From contig WKKR01000004.1 in the NCBI GenBank assembly GCA_009684525.1, positions 1-64,000 of the forward strand: a stretch of DNA of 64,000 nt. Direction: 5' to 3'. The notes under the pieces are model-generated. The model was given only the letters and a program-made list of their open reading frames with translations, searched no databases and was not told where the DNA came from. This document shows positions 53,038-63,094 of this stretch, one piece after another; position 1 is the first letter of the stretch; each line of letters opens with the position of its first letter. The position numbers were made by a program, and so were the translations under genes. The DNA comes from Geobacter sp. GTDB lineage: Bacteria; Desulfobacterota; Desulfuromonadia; Geobacterales; DSM-12255.

Positions 53038-55035
53038 ATGCGTATCAAAACAAACCTCCTCATAGCACTTTTCCTCGTCATCGCCGTCATGCTGATCACC
53101 GTCGGCTATCTCGGCTGGAGTTCCCTGCGCGTCAACCACCAGTTACGCAGGTTGTCACCATCCATCATGTACCTTGAAGGGATTGCCGCAACCCGTGCCG
53201 GGATGACACGCCAGATGAAAGAGGTCATCGACAGCGCAGGCCCCCATGCAGAGAGCTCCCAGTCCGATTTCAAAAAAACCGCCGCCATTGTCGAGCAGGG
53301 GTTCAGCCGCTGGGAAGCAGCCGTTACCCTCCAGCGCGAACTGAATGTCCCGGGTGAAGAAGACGACCTCAAGGAACTGACCGAACTGCGGGAACTTCAT
53401 GCGCAATGGCAGGATCTCGCTCAGGAAGTCATCGACCTCAATCTGCAGGGAAAGCACAAAGAGGCCCGCCTGCTTCTATCGGAAAGTTCGCTGAAGGTCA
53501 ACGAAGGAGCGCTCCTCAGCGGCATCGATGACGCACTGGAAGACGGTGTTTCCGAGGTACAGACGGAATTTCACTACCTGGTCATGACACTGGGAAGGCT
53601 CCCCTGGTTTGGCAACCAAGCGCTGCGCATTCTGGAACGGACCCAGGCCACGGTCAATTCGGTGATTGCGGTCAGCCGGATCAATGCCGGCATCAACAAG
53701 CAGGCCAGAGAACTGATGGACGATATCAGCTCGCCGGTCTCCACCCTGCGCCCCTTTGGCTGGTCAGGTAACGAGACCCAGGCATCGCTCATCGAATTCA
53801 GACGTGCTGCGCGGACACTCGTGGATCTTGGCGACGCCAGTGGCACCCGCCTCCTTTCCGAAGCGCTGACGCTGGAGCGGCAGTACCGACAGTTTACGGT
53901 GCTCTGCCAGCAGGCCATGCTGAGCAGACAGGTGGGAAATATCGACAAGGCTGCTGCCCAGGCCGATGTGGTCATCGACAAACTCATGAAAGAGGGGCTC
54001 ATCCCCAACATCCACACGTCGCTGGAGATCGGTACCCGTGATATCCAGCGCTTGAGTTCTCTCGCCGGTTGGCAGGGGATCGGTCTCGTCTTTGCCGGCG
54101 CCCTGCTGGTCATCGGCACCCTCATTGCCTCCCTGCGAGGTATTTTCAGGACCTTCGCCACTCTCGAAGAAGGGACCTCCGCCATTACCGCAGGAGACCT
54201 GGGGCACCGCATCAATCTCCCCCCCTCCACCGAACTGGGCCGTCTTGCAGCGTCCTTCAATACCATGACCGACACCCTGCAGCGGTCGCGGACAGAGTTG
54301 GAGGAACTCAATGCGGAGCTCGAGCAGCGTGTGCAGGAGCGGACCGCCCAGCTCGCCACAGTCAACGCAGATCTGCGGCTGTTCAGCTCTTCGGTCAGCC
54401 ACGACCTGCGAACCCCCCTATCCGCCATCGGTGGCTACAGCCAGTTGATACTGCTCGAACAGGGTGATTCTCTTCCTCCTGCGGTCAAAACATCACTGCA
54501 GCATATTGTGGAGAGCGCCGCCGAGATGTCCTCCATTATCGATGCACTGCTGAAGCTGGGGAGAATAACGGAAAAGGAGATCGGCCATGGCAGTGTCGAT
54601 CTGACGCTGCTAGCCACCCATATCGCCGCCGACCTCAACGCACGATCCTTTGGCAGACAAATTACTATGGAAATAGAGGACGGGATGGCCGTGCAAGGCG
54701 ACGAACAGCTGCTGAGGCTGGCGCTGGAAAACCTGCTGGGCAATGCCTGGAAATTCACGACGCACCGCGAAGAGGCCCGGATCACCGTTGCGTCCCGCAA
54801 CGAAGGGGGGGAAACCGTCTACTACGTGCAGGACAACGGGGCCGGATTCGATATGAGCCTGGCAGGCGAGCTGTTCAAACCGTTTTCCCGACTGCACACG
54901 GACGAGGAGTTCAGCGGCACCGGAATCGGCCTTGCCACCGTCCAGCGGATCATCGCCCGTCACGGGGGCAGGATCTGGGCCGAAGGAACCCCGGGCAGGG
55001 GGGCGACCTTCTTCTTTACCCTGGGAGAGACATAG
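53038..55035 (+). CDS. HAMP-domain sensor histidine kinase
   Basis: From ATG 53038 the protein is about 665 residues; no strong ribosome site is visible, and a TTG at 53020 is an alternative. It has a membrane helix (about 7-27), a long helical extracytoplasmic domain (about 28-345), a second membrane helix (about 348-368), HAMP (ITAGDLGHRINLPPSTELGRLAASFN), HisKA (His about 454 in SSVSHDLRTPLSA) and HATPase (NLLGNAWKFT, GTGIGLATVQRI). The transmitter is of the phytochrome-like class that phosphorylates single-domain receivers, in line with the divergent Rcp1-like regulator. Confidence 0.92.
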   Translation: MRIKTNLLIALFLVIAVMLITVGYLGWSSLRVNHQLRRLSPSIMYLEGIAATRAGMTRQMKEVIDSAGPHAESSQSDFKKTAAIVEQGFSRWEAAVTLQRELNVPGEEDDLKELTELRELHAQWQDLAQEVIDLNLQGKHKEARLLLSESSLKVNEGALLSGIDDALEDGVSEVQTEFHYLVMTLGRLPWFGNQALRILERTQATVNSVIAVSRINAGINKQARELMDDISSPVSTLRPFGWSGNETQASLIEFRRAARTLVDLGDASGTRLLSEALTLERQYRQFTVLCQQAMLSRQVGNIDKAAAQADVVIDKLMKEGLIPNIHTSLEIGTRDIQRLSSLAGWQGIGLVFAGALLVIGTLIASLRGIFRTFATLEEGTSAITAGDLGHRINLPPSTELGRLAASFNTMTDTLQRSRTELEELNAELEQRVQERTAQLATVNADLRLFSSSVSHDLRTPLSAIGGYSQLILLEQGDSLPPAVKTSLQHIVESAAEMSSIIDALLKLGRITEKEIGHGSVDLTLLATHIAADLNARSFGRQITMEIEDGMAVQGDEQLLRLALENLLGNAWKFTTHREEARITVASRNEGGETVYYVQDNGAGFDMSLAGELFKPFSRLHTDEEFSGTGIGLATVQRIIARHGGRIWAEGTPGRGATFFFTLGET

Positions 55036-55072
55036 ACCGGACGGTCGGTTGCATCCAGCCGTCGAAACGAAG

Positions 55073-55103
55073 AGAGGCGACCCATCATGCATGGGCCGCC
55101 TCT
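55073..55103 (+). terminator. bidirectional hairpin between convergent genes
   Basis: AGAGGCG and CCCAT pair with ATGGG and CGCCTCT (one mismatch), followed on the plus strand by TGTTTGTTG and on the minus strand by CTTCGTTTCG. It separates the kinase from the RCC1 gene. Confidence 0.65.
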
Positions 55104-55136
55104 TGTTTGTTGCACCGTTCAGATCGGTACGGCCGG

Positions 55137-56378
55137 TTACAGGCCGTTTATCCGTATCGGGGTTGAGCTGTTGGTGATCGTGTTGTTCCCCAACTGGCCA
55201 CTGGAGTTTTCCCCCCAGGCCCACCAGGTGCCGTCACTCTTGCGCACCCGGCTGTAATGGCCGAGGGCAAACAGCTGTCGGGTATAGGGTAAGTCGGTCG
55301 TCCCGAGGAAAGGCGTCACCGTCATCGGCGTGGCCTTGTAGCGTGTTGTCGTATCGCCAAGCCCCAGCTGGCCGAAACTGTTGTAGCCCCAGAGGTAGAG
55401 CGTGCCCGTCGCTCCGTTGTAGGCCAGGGAATGGTCCAGACCGGCAGCGATCAAGGTGATCCCCGTGAGCGGGTTATTATTTATGTCAACTACCTGCACC
55501 GGCGTCAGACGGTTGAGGGTGGTGCCGTCCCCCACCTGGCCGTAGTAGTTGTACCCCCACGCCCAGACCGTGCCGTCATTGAGCAGCGCCATGGCATGGC
55601 CGCCGCCGGCAGCGATCTGCGCCACGCCGCTCAGGGACGTGATCGGCACTGCGTAGAATCTGCTCACCGTGTCGCCAACCCCCAGCTGCCCCAGGGCATT
55701 GTACCCCCAGGACCAGACGGAGCCGTTATTGAGCAGCGCCAGACTGTAATTCCCCCCGGCAGCGACCTTGGTCACACCGGCGATCTCCAACCCGCCCTCT
55801 TCGATCACCCGTTCAGCGGTCATGGTGCTCAAATTGGTGAACACCCCGCGTCCCAGCTGCCCCAGGGTGTTGTTCCCCCATCCCCAGACGTTGCCGTTCC
55901 GATCCAGGGCAAGGCTATGATAGCCGCCGGCAGCAACGGCCGTGACCCCGGAAAGCGAGGCAGTCGTTCTGCTCTTGCGGACCGCAACCGGCGTCGTGCT
56001 GTTGGTGGTAGTGCCGTTGCCCAGCTGACCGTAGCCGTTGTAGCCAAAAGCCCGGATTGTGCTGTACTTCTGGAAGGCCAGGGTATGATTTGCCCCCAGC
56101 GAAACACCGTTGCCGGCGCTGTAATTAGCAAACTTCAGGACGAAACCGGGCACCAGGGCGCTCCCCGTGGTCCTCCCCAGTTCACCCGCGCCATTGTTCC
56201 CCCAGGTGTAGAGGGTCGTGTTGTTGACGAACACGGCATTGTGGGCGTAGAAGGTGGTCGGCAGGATCGAGGTGGTGGAAGAGGTTGAGGTGTCGCCGCC
56301 GCACGCGGCAAGGAGAGAGGCTGCAACGACCGGCAGGGCCAGTCGGCTCAGTCTGGAGAAAAATGTTGTACGCTGCAT
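55137..56378 (-). CDS. RCC1-repeat lipoprotein
   Basis: From ATG 56378 (GAGG upstream) the protein is about 413 residues. A signal peptide ends in a lipobox (SLLAACGG). The mature part is a series of RCC1/BNR-like repeats of about 50 residues with the pattern GWGNNxxGQLGxGxTTNxxTPxxV and VAAGGxHSLAL, predicted to fold as a seven-bladed propeller. Bacterial RCC1 proteins are mostly extracytoplasmic and of unknown function. A Ser/Thr-rich linker follows the lipid anchor. Confidence 0.9.
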   Translation of the reverse strand: MQRTTFFSRLSRLALPVVAASLLAACGGDTSTSSTTSILPTTFYAHNAVFVNNTTLYTWGNNGAGELGRTTGSALVPGFVLKFANYSAGNGVSLGANHTLAFQKYSTIRAFGYNGYGQLGNGTTTNSTTPVAVRKSRTTASLSGVTAVAAGGYHSLALDRNGNVWGWGNNTLGQLGRGVFTNLSTMTAERVIEEGGLEIAGVTKVAAGGNYSLALLNNGSVWSWGYNALGQLGVGDTVSRFYAVPITSLSGVAQIAAGGGHAMALLNDGTVWAWGYNYYGQVGDGTTLNRLTPVQVVDINNNPLTGITLIAAGLDHSLAYNGATGTLYLWGYNSFGQLGLGDTTTRYKATPMTVTPFLGTTDLPYTRQLFALGHYSRVRKSDGTWWAWGENSSGQLGNNTITNSSTPIRINGL

Positions 56379-56454
56379 GGAATACCTCGTTGTTCGGTTG
56401 TCTGAAGAATCACCGGATTTGACCATACCGCTCAACCATTTGTCAAGCCCGCTA

Positions 56455-57483
56455 TCAACGGCCAAAGGTCACTTTCAGGTTGTCGCCCGGTTTCGCGCCG
56501 GAAAACGGTGCGACGCCGAGGAATTCCCCGTTCCAGAAACCGCTCGCCGTGCCAGCGGGAAGAAACGTCCCGGTTTCGTTCCTGACGACAACGGTCAGAA
56601 CGGTCTGCAGGCCAGGCTCCTGCTGGTGGGACAGAACCGGCAACCTGCTGATCGACAGAGGCGCCCTCCCCACGGCCAGCGGTGCCATGGCTGTGGAGGC
56701 TTCGGCCAGGCGGACAGGGACTACAAAGACACGAGCCCCCTTCTCCTGACGCGGGAGATCCGCCCAACTGGCGATCTCCGCCTCTGCCCCGCCGATACGA
56801 AGATCGTAGCGCGGCTGCCAGCCCTCGCCGGACGTGAGATAGGAGATCTGCACCTGTCCCTGCCTGCCGGCGAGCCAGATCCTGGCCATCGAGCCGGAAC
56901 CGTTACCCTTCTGTCGCAGCGCTGCCTGCCGTTTCTCCAGCCCCTTCAATTCACGCTCGGTCCGCCGCTTGGCCCGGTAGACCTCCTCCAGGCGATTGAT
57001 GGCAAAATCGGTCCCTTCGCGAATGGCCGTCAGCGGCTCGGGGTTGGTGCGGGTCCGGCGCGGCGCCTTTCCACCCTGGGTCTTGGCTGCCGATTTGAAG
57101 ATCTCCTCCTTCACCGACAGTGCCTGCAGACGGTCCTGCAGCGATTCCTGTTGCTCGGCAAGCCTTATGAGCTCCTTCTCCACTGCAGGGTCGGGCTTGA
57201 CCGGCACCACCTGCACCCTTGAGATCCGCGCGCCCCCCCGTGGCCTTACCCGCAGGGAACCTGCCTGCACGGCCGCGGGCAGGGATATCTCGATGTAACC
57301 TCCGGTAACCTGGAGATCCTGTTCCACCCTTGAGCCATCGAGATACCAGGTGACCGACCTGCTGCCGGCCATTGCCGGCAGAGCAACGGCCACCAGGGCC
57401 AGCGCCAGGAACAGAACCCTGCAGGAGGCGGCCACGCCGGAAACCGGCGATGCACCACCATGCAGCGGTCTACTGTGCGGCAT
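56455..57483 (-). CDS. DUF4139-type (MuiA-like) exported protein, short form
   Basis: From ATG 57483 the protein is about 342 residues with a signal peptide ending near LPAMAGS. The N-terminal part has a short beta domain followed by a coiled coil (about 100-190), and the C-terminal part resembles DUF4139 ([52 protein letters not shown]). It ends at the point where DUF4139 proteins usually continue for about 100 residues, so it is a short or truncated member. Its start overlaps the end of the FKBP gene by 14 bases, so the two are probably co-translated. Function unknown. Confidence 0.7.
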   Translation of the reverse strand: MPHSRPLHGGASPVSGVAASCRVLFLALALVAVALPAMAGSRSVTWYLDGSRVEQDLQVTGGYIEISLPAAVQAGSLRVRPRGGARISRVQVVPVKPDPAVEKELIRLAEQQESLQDRLQALSVKEEIFKSAAKTQGGKAPRRTRTNPEPLTAIREGTDFAINRLEEVYRAKRRTERELKGLEKRQAALRQKGNGSGSMARIWLAGRQGQVQISYLTSGEGWQPRYDLRIGGAEAEIASWADLPRQEKGARVFVVPVRLAEASTAMAPLAVGRAPLSISRLPVLSHQQEPGLQTVLTVVVRNETGTFLPAGTASGFWNGEFLGVAPFSGAKPGDNLKVTFGR

Positions 57484-57931
57484 CAAGCAGTTCGACATCG
57501 AAAACAAGTGTTGCATTGGGGGGGATCACTCCACCGGCTCCGGCAGCACCGTAGCCGAGTTCGGGCGGGATGACCAGTCGGCGCTTGGAGCCGACTTTCA
57601 TGGCGAGAACGCCTTCATCCCATCCGGGTATGACTTCGCCGGCGCCGACCGCGAATGAGAACGGCTCACCCCGGTCCACAGAGCTGTCGAACTTGGTGCC
57701 GTTCTCCAGCCAGCCGGTATAATGGACTTTCACCATCTTGCCGCGCACGGGAAGCGGGCCGTTGCCCGGCCGCAGCTCCTTGTAGGCCAGCCCGCTGGGG
57801 GTCCGGGTCATGCCCGGCTCCGCCTCTGCCGCCTGCTGCGTCTCAACCTTCGCCTCTTTCTGAACGCATGCAGGGATGGCGATTGCCACCGCCACAAGCA
57901 GCGCGACTATCAGTTTCTCCAGACCACGCAC
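57470..57931 (-). CDS. FKBP-type peptidyl-prolyl isomerase (exported)
   Basis: The 153-residue protein starts at a GTG with AAGGAG upstream. A signal sequence with a lipobox-like AIPAC is followed by a linker and one FKBP domain ([61 protein letters not shown]). The active-site residues of FKBP (Tyr, Phe, Asp, Trp in these motifs) are present. It should help fold proteins in the cell envelope. It lies between the DUF1015 gene and the DUF4139-type gene. Confidence 0.94.
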   Translation of the reverse strand: MRGLEKLIVALLVAVAIAIPACVQKEAKVETQQAAEAEPGMTRTPSGLAYKELRPGNGPLPVRGKMVKVHYTGWLENGTKFDSSVDRGEPFSFAVGAGEVIPGWDEGVLAMKVGSKRRLVIPPELGYGAAGAGGVIPPNATLVFDVELLDAAQ

Positions 57932-57963
57932 CTTACAACTCCTTTCCCATTCTCAAAGATAGA

Positions 57964-59208
57964 TCAATTGCCGAGCAGATGGAGGAAGAGCCCCGACCGC
58001 AGCTTTGGCTCGAACCAGGTCGACTTGGGGGGCATGATCCGGTCAGCATCGGCCAGCTCCATCAGTTCGTCGATGGAGGTGGGGTGGAGCGAAAACGCCA
58101 CGGCATATTCGCCGCTCTCCACCAGCCGCTCCAGCTCTTCAACGCCGCGAATCCCCCCCACGAAATGGAGGCGCTGATCGGTGCGGGGGTTGCGGATGCC
58201 GAGAACCGAATTGAGCAGGTTGTCCTGCAGTATGGAGACATCGAGCCGCGCCACCGGTTCTTCAGCATCGAATGAGTCTTCGCGCGCTGCCAGCTCATAC
58301 CACTTGCCGGCAAGGTACATACCGAACTGATGGCGCTCGGGCGGCTCCACCGGCCGGGAGACCGGCGTGATCTCGAAGTGCTCCGCCACCCTGGCCATGA
58401 ACTCGGCGATGCTGAGGCGGTTCAGATCGCGCACCGCACGGTTGTACGGCATGATATGCATCTCGCTGTCCGGGAAGATGACCGTCAGAAAGTAATTGTA
58501 CTCCTCGCTTCCCGTATGCGCCGGATTGGCAGAAGACCTGATATCCCGCACCCTGCTGGCAGCGGCACTGCGGTGGTGGCCGTCTGCCACGTACAGGACG
58601 GGAATAGCGGCAAACAGTTCGGTCAGCCGTTTGATCTCATCGGGATTCTGCAGAATCCAGAAAGTGTGGCGGACGTTGTCGTCGGCAGTGAAATCGTACT
58701 CGGGGACCATGGTGGTGACATGGGCGATGATCCGGGCGATGGCCGGATCGAAACGGTAGGTGAAAAAGACTGGCTCGTCATTGGCATCAAGGAAGTCGAT
58801 GTGGCGAACCCGGTCCTCTTCCTTGTCGGCGCGGGTCAGTTCGTGCTTCCTGATGATCCCCCCCTGGTAGTCGTCCACCGCGGAGCAGGCGACCAGGCCG
58901 GTCTGGGTCAGGCTCCCCATCTGCTGGCGGTAGACATAGTAACAGTCTTGAGAATCCTGCTCCAGGATGCCCTGGCGGAGAAAGGCTGCCAGATTTTCCC
59001 GCCCCTGCTGATAGACCGGCTCGCTGTAGAGGTTCGTATCGTTCGGCAGATCGATCTCGGGTCGGGAAATATGCAGGAACGAGTACGGATCGCCTGCTGC
59101 CATCTGCCTGGCTTCGGCTGCGTCCATGACATCGTAGGGGGGTGCGGCGACCCGGTGTGCCAGTTCCCGTTTCGGCCTGACCGCTTTAAAGGGTTTGATG
59201 ATTGCCAT
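57964..59208 (-). CDS. DUF1015 family protein
   Basis: The 414-residue soluble protein starts MAIIKPFKAVRPKRELAHRV, and has the conserved AAPPYDVMD, NDEPVFFTYR and YVADGHHRSAAA motifs of DUF1015. The HHR motif suggests a nucleotide- or phosphate-handling enzyme, but the activity is not established. It precedes the FKBP gene by 32 bases on the same strand and may be co-transcribed. Confidence 0.9.
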   Translation of the reverse strand: MAIIKPFKAVRPKRELAHRVAAPPYDVMDAAEARQMAAGDPYSFLHISRPEIDLPNDTNLYSEPVYQQGRENLAAFLRQGILEQDSQDCYYVYRQQMGSLTQTGLVACSAVDDYQGGIIRKHELTRADKEEDRVRHIDFLDANDEPVFFTYRFDPAIARIIAHVTTMVPEYDFTADDNVRHTFWILQNPDEIKRLTELFAAIPVLYVADGHHRSAAASRVRDIRSSANPAHTGSEEYNYFLTVIFPDSEMHIMPYNRAVRDLNRLSIAEFMARVAEHFEITPVSRPVEPPERHQFGMYLAGKWYELAAREDSFDAEEPVARLDVSILQDNLLNSVLGIRNPRTDQRLHFVGGIRGVEELERLVESGEYAVAFSLHPTSIDELMELADADRIMPPKSTWFEPKLRSGLFLHLLGN

Positions 59209-59493
59209 GTAGTCCTCGTTTCATCTGAACCTCGCGCATGACTGCTGCGGGGCCGGATTCGGCATCCCGGCGCCTGGCGACTCGGTTGAGATCGATGCGT
59301 GTTGCAGAAAAAGTATACCCGAAATGTGGCGATCCGGGCGGCGCCTTCCAAAAGAGTCGTTGAAAAATTCAGGGTGTTCAAAAACAGTCAGATCGTCGCA
59401 CCCGCAGAAAGCCCCGCGGAGGCGTGGCAGCGCCACGCCGCACAAGGCGGCTTTCGAGGACGGCGGCGAGATGGCTGTTTTTCAACAACCTGG
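59209..59493. other. 285-base intergenic region with a palindromic repeat
   Basis: Apart from the 128-base repeat element listed separately, it carries the ribosome-site region of the DUF1015 gene. No coding frame was recognised. Confidence 0.55.
59359..59486. repeat. palindromic intergenic repeat element (MITE-like)
   Basis: The ends are GTTGAAAAA (59359-59367) and TTTTTCAAC (59478-59486). Further inside, AAAAACAG pairs with CTGTTTTT, GAAAGCC with GGCTTTC, and GCGTGGC with GCCACGC (59422-59428, 59432-59438). Such elements with GTTGAAAAA ends recur between genes in Geobacter genomes as I recall them; only one copy is in this window. It could act as a bidirectional transcript end. Confidence 0.6.
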
Positions 59494-60282
59494 CTAAAAA
59501 TAGCGCCGCCCGCCCATGAAGCGCTTGGCAAAATACGTCTCATCTAGTGCGGAAACCCTGATCTCTTCCCCGCGTCTCGGTGCATGGACGAATTTGCCGG
59601 CACCGACATAGATACCGACATGGTTGATGCTCTCTTCGGACGAGCCGAAAAAGACCAGGTCCCCGTCCTGCAGATCGGCCCTGCCAACCCCCTCGCCGAC
59701 CCTGAACTGCTCCCGCGAGGTACGAGGGATATTGACCCCGCAGAGATTGTAGACCGCCCGGACAAAACCGCTGCAGTCCATCCCCTCCACCACGGTATCC
59801 CCCCCCCAGCGGTAGGGGATGCCGACGAACCGCTCGGCAGTCCGGGCCGCAACCCCGCCCATATCACCGGACGGTTTCTTCACGCTCACAGGTGCGCTCG
59901 GTTTGTGGATCTCTGTTCTTTGCCCCTGCTTCAGCACCTGTTCGCGCGGGGAGGCGATGAAGAAAAAGGTCAGTAGCCTCTCTTTCACCAGTTTCCGCGC
60001 CTCCTGCCGGGCAGCCTCGCGGCTGGGGAAATCACCGAAGCGGACCGCATAGAGACCGTCGTCCTTGCGGAAATAGAACGCCTCGATCCCTTTCTCCTGC
60101 AGACGGGCCGTGAGCCGCTCGGCATTCTTCACCTCGCGGAACGCCCCCACCTGGATGGAATGGCCGACCCGGGTAATCCCCCGCGAGGTGCCGTCAGCCA
60201 GCCGATGCTGGGTGGCGCAGCCGGGTGCCGCGCAGACGAGCAGACAGCAGAGCAGCCAGATGATGGGTACGATACGCTTCAT
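59494..60282 (-). CDS. SPOR-NlpC/P60 lipoprotein (peptidoglycan hydrolase)
   Basis: From ATG 60282 the protein is about 262 residues. A lipobox (APGCAT) follows the signal sequence. A SPOR-like domain (about 38-115; HSIQVGAFREVKNAERLTARL, YAVRFGDFPS) binds denuded glycan strands, and a C-terminal NlpC/P60 domain carries the catalytic Cys (about 169, GMDCSGFVRAVYN), His (about 220, INHVGIYVG) and a third polar residue region (VHAPRRGEE). It should cleave peptide stems of peptidoglycan. The start is not certain because the best ribosome-site-like AAAGG lies 12 bases away. Confidence 0.9.
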   Translation of the reverse strand: MKRIVPIIWLLCCLLVCAAPGCATQHRLADGTSRGITRVGHSIQVGAFREVKNAERLTARLQEKGIEAFYFRKDDGLYAVRFGDFPSREAARQEARKLVKERLLTFFFIASPREQVLKQGQRTEIHKPSAPVSVKKPSGDMGGVAARTAERFVGIPYRWGGDTVVEGMDCSGFVRAVYNLCGVNIPRTSREQFRVGEGVGRADLQDGDLVFFGSSEESINHVGIYVGAGKFVHAPRRGEEIRVSALDETYFAKRFMGGRRYF

Positions 60283-60358
60283 ATCATGAACAACCTTTAT
60301 ACACATACTAAGCAACGGATTGCCATCCGCATGCTGCCGATCCGGAAGGTTTTAGCCT

Positions 60359-61475
60359 TCAGTCGTCGGCCGACACGTTGCGGCGGACCCCCATGAGGAA
60401 AGCGACGATGAACTCTTCCAGGTCGCCGTCCAGCACCGCATCGGGGTTGCCGGTCTCCACCCCGGTACGGAGATCCTTGACCATCTTGTAGGGATGGAGG
60501 ACATAGGAGCGGATCTGGCTCCCCCAGCCGATCTCCTTCTTTTCGCCCGATATCTCGGCAGCCTGGGCCTCCCGCTCCTGCACCTCCTTTTCATACAGCT
60601 TGGCACGCAGGACCCTGAGCGCCGTGGCCTTGTTTAGGTGCTGGCTCCGCTCGGTCTGGCAGGCAACCACGATCCCGGTGGGGATATGGGTGATCCGCAC
60701 CGCCGAATCGGTGGTATTGACATGCTGGCCACCGGCACCGCTGGAGCGGTAGGTATCCACCCGCAGGTCTGACTCGACCACCTTCACGTCGATGTCGTCG
60801 GCAATCTCGGGAAAGGCGAAGACCGAGGCAAAGGAGGTATGGCGCCGGGCATTGCTGTCAAAGGGGGAGATCCGGACCAGACGGTGGATGCCCGCCTCGG
60901 CTTTCAGGTAGCCGTAGGCAAATTCGCCGGATACGGCAAAGGTCACCCCTTTCACCCCGGCCTCGTCACCTGCCTGGTAATCGGTGATATCGGTCCGCCA
61001 CCCCTTCCGCTCGCAGTAACGGAGATACATCCGGAGCAGCATCTCGGCCCAGTCCTGGGACTCGGTCCCTCCGGCGCCGGCGTTGATGGAAAAGAAGCAG
61101 TTGCTCTTGTCGTGGGGCCCGGAGAGCATGCGCTGGAATTCGGCCTGCTCGACCTCCTTTTCCAGGCGGCTGTTCAACTCCCCCACCTCGACCAGGGTCG
61201 CCTCGTCCTCAGCCTCCTGCCCCAGCTCGATCAGGACCCGGATGTCTTCTTCCTGGCGACGGCACCGGTCCCATGCGTCCACGACCTTCTCCAGCATGGT
61301 CCGCTCCTTCAGCAGCTGCTGGGCAACCTCCTGGTTGTCCCAGAAACCGGGAGCGGCAATCCGCGACTCCATTTCCTGGATCGTCTCGCGCTTGGTTTCT
61401 ACGTCAAAGAGACCCCCGAAGCTTGTTGATCCGTTCCGCCAGGTTCTCCAGTCGTGCTATCTCATCTCTGAACAT
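60359..61475 (-). CDS. prfB: peptide chain release factor 2 (programmed +1 frameshift)
   Basis: The gene is read in two frames. Codons 1-23 start at ATG 61475 (MFRDEIARLENLAERINKLR) and end with CTT before an in-frame TGA (61406-61404). Shifting by +1 continues with DVETKRETIQEM and gives a protein of about 371 residues. The stop-recognition tripeptide SPF (RISPFDSNARRHTS) and the catalytic GGQ (GAGGQHVNTT, about residue 246) are present. RF2 ends translation at UGA and UAA. The gene starts 18 bases after the lnt stop, in the same direction. Confidence 0.96.
61401..61420 (-). promoter_or_regulatory. prfB: RF2 autoregulatory frameshift signal
   Basis: On the minus strand an SD-like CGGGGG is followed closely by TCTCTTTGAC. 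The CTT-TGA-C context is the classic slippery site: low RF2 lets the ribosome slip +1 and make full-length RF2. Confidence 0.9.
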
Positions 61476-61492
61476 GCGTGTTGTCTCCTTGT

Positions 61493-63088
61493 CTATGGCT
61501 CATCGCCGAGGTCGTCATCGACCGTGAGCCGGGATCGCCGGAGCGATCTTCTGTAAATGACTATCCCCGCCAGGGCCGTTGCCAGCAGACAGGCTCCTGC
61601 AAAAAGGTCCCCCATACGGTTGTACAGGGTCCGACCCGAGCCGAGGCGAACCTCCCCGGTGAGCACCGCCTCCTGAAAGAGCCCGGTCATCCCCCGGAAA
61701 TGCCCCTTGCTGTCGATGATGGCGGATATCCCGGTATTGGCGGCCCGCACCAGCGGAACCCGATTCTCCACCGACCTGAAGACCGCCATGGAAAGATGCT
61801 GGTACGGAGCCGATGAGCGGCCATACCAGGCATCGTTGGTGATGTTGACCAGCAACTGGCTGCCGAGCCGCACGTATTCCCGTGAAATCTCGGGGAAGAT
61901 CCCTTCGAAGCAGACCAGCACGCCGATCTTGCCGAATGGCGCCACAAGGGGAACCGCTTCCCGGCCGGGTGAAAAATCCCCCACCCCCTCCACCAGCTTG
62001 TGGACAAAGGGGAGCAGGCTGGCCAGGGGAACGTATTCCCCGAAAGGGACCAGATGCAGCTTGTCGCCGCGCCCCAGGACCTCGCCTGCAGGACCGATGA
62101 GAAAGGCGCTGTTCAGGTAGTGGATCTTGCCCCCATCCCGATCAAAGGCCGGGCTCCCCACCACCAGCGAACTCCCGAGCTCACGGGCAAGGCCCGTGAC
62201 CCGTGCGGCATACTGAGGCTCGGTCTGGAAAAAGAACGGCAGGGCACTCTCCGGCCAGACCATGAGCTGTGGCGATGCGGCAGCAGCCGACCGTGACAGC
62301 CGCTCGTAGGTCTGCACCGTCTGTTCCTGGAAGGCAGGGTTCCATTTCACATCCTGGGGGATGTTCCCCTGCACCAGCGCCACCTTGACCACGGCGCCCT
62401 GCTCCGGGATGTTGAGGCGATACGCCCCGTAGCCGAGAACCGCGACGACCACGCCCAGCACCAGCGCCGCGCCCCGGATGGCCGGCGCCAGCGGCTCGTT
62501 CTTCACCAGGCTTCTGACAAGCCGGTAGAGCGCCACATTGGCCAGCGCAACCAGGAAGCTCACGCCGTAAATCCCGGTCATATCAGCAATCTGGATGAGC
62601 GGCAGGGTCCGATACTGGGTGTAGGCAAGGCTCGCCCACGGGAACCCAGTCAGGGCAAAGGCACGCAGATATTCGAACCCCACCCAGGCCACGGGAAAGG
62701 TGAAGAGCGGGCTCAGTCCTGCCGACTCCCCCCCCCTGACCAGGGCAATGACGATGGCCGGGTAGAGGGAGAGATAGGCAGCCATGACCAGGGTCAACAG
62801 CAGGCTCACCACCCATGGCAGCTTGCCATAGGTGGTCATGACGATATTGAGCCAATAAAGGATACCGGTATAGGCAACCATGCCGGTAATCATGCCGCAG
62901 CGGAACGCCTGTCGCCTGCTTGCCCCGCTGACCGCCCAGAAGAGCGGGATGAAGGCGCCCCAGGCAAGGAGAGCCAGGCCCGGCGTGGGGAAAGAGAGCG
63001 CAAGGAGAATTCCGGAAAGGGCTGCCAGGGAATAAGCGTGGCGTGACCGCTCGGCGACCGGCGCAATCTTCTGCTGCAGAGAGTCCAC
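61493..63088 (-). CDS. lnt: apolipoprotein N-acyltransferase
   Basis: The 531-residue inner membrane enzyme adds the third acyl chain to lipoproteins. The N-terminal part has several membrane helices (to about 220), and the periplasmic nitrilase-like domain has the catalytic triad Glu (about 278, [10 protein letters not shown]), Lys (about 344, [14 protein letters not shown]) and Cys (about 391, [12 protein letters not shown]). A final membrane helix lies near residue 505. The CorC gene ends 6 bases upstream, the conserved ybeX-lnt order. Confidence 0.95.
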   Translation of the reverse strand: MDSLQQKIAPVAERSRHAYSLAALSGILLALSFPTPGLALLAWGAFIPLFWAVSGASRRQAFRCGMITGMVAYTGILYWLNIVMTTYGKLPWVVSLLLTLVMAAYLSLYPAIVIALVRGGESAGLSPLFTFPVAWVGFEYLRAFALTGFPWASLAYTQYRTLPLIQIADMTGIYGVSFLVALANVALYRLVRSLVKNEPLAPAIRGAALVLGVVVAVLGYGAYRLNIPEQGAVVKVALVQGNIPQDVKWNPAFQEQTVQTYERLSRSAAAASPQLMVWPESALPFFFQTEPQYAARVTGLARELGSSLVVGSPAFDRDGGKIHYLNSAFLIGPAGEVLGRGDKLHLVPFGEYVPLASLLPFVHKLVEGVGDFSPGREAVPLVAPFGKIGVLVCFEGIFPEISREYVRLGSQLLVNITNDAWYGRSSAPYQHLSMAVFRSVENRVPLVRAANTGISAIIDSKGHFRGMTGLFQEAVLTGEVRLGSGRTLYNRMGDLFAGACLLATALAGIVIYRRSLRRSRLTVDDDLGDEP

Positions 63089-63094
63089 GGTCCG

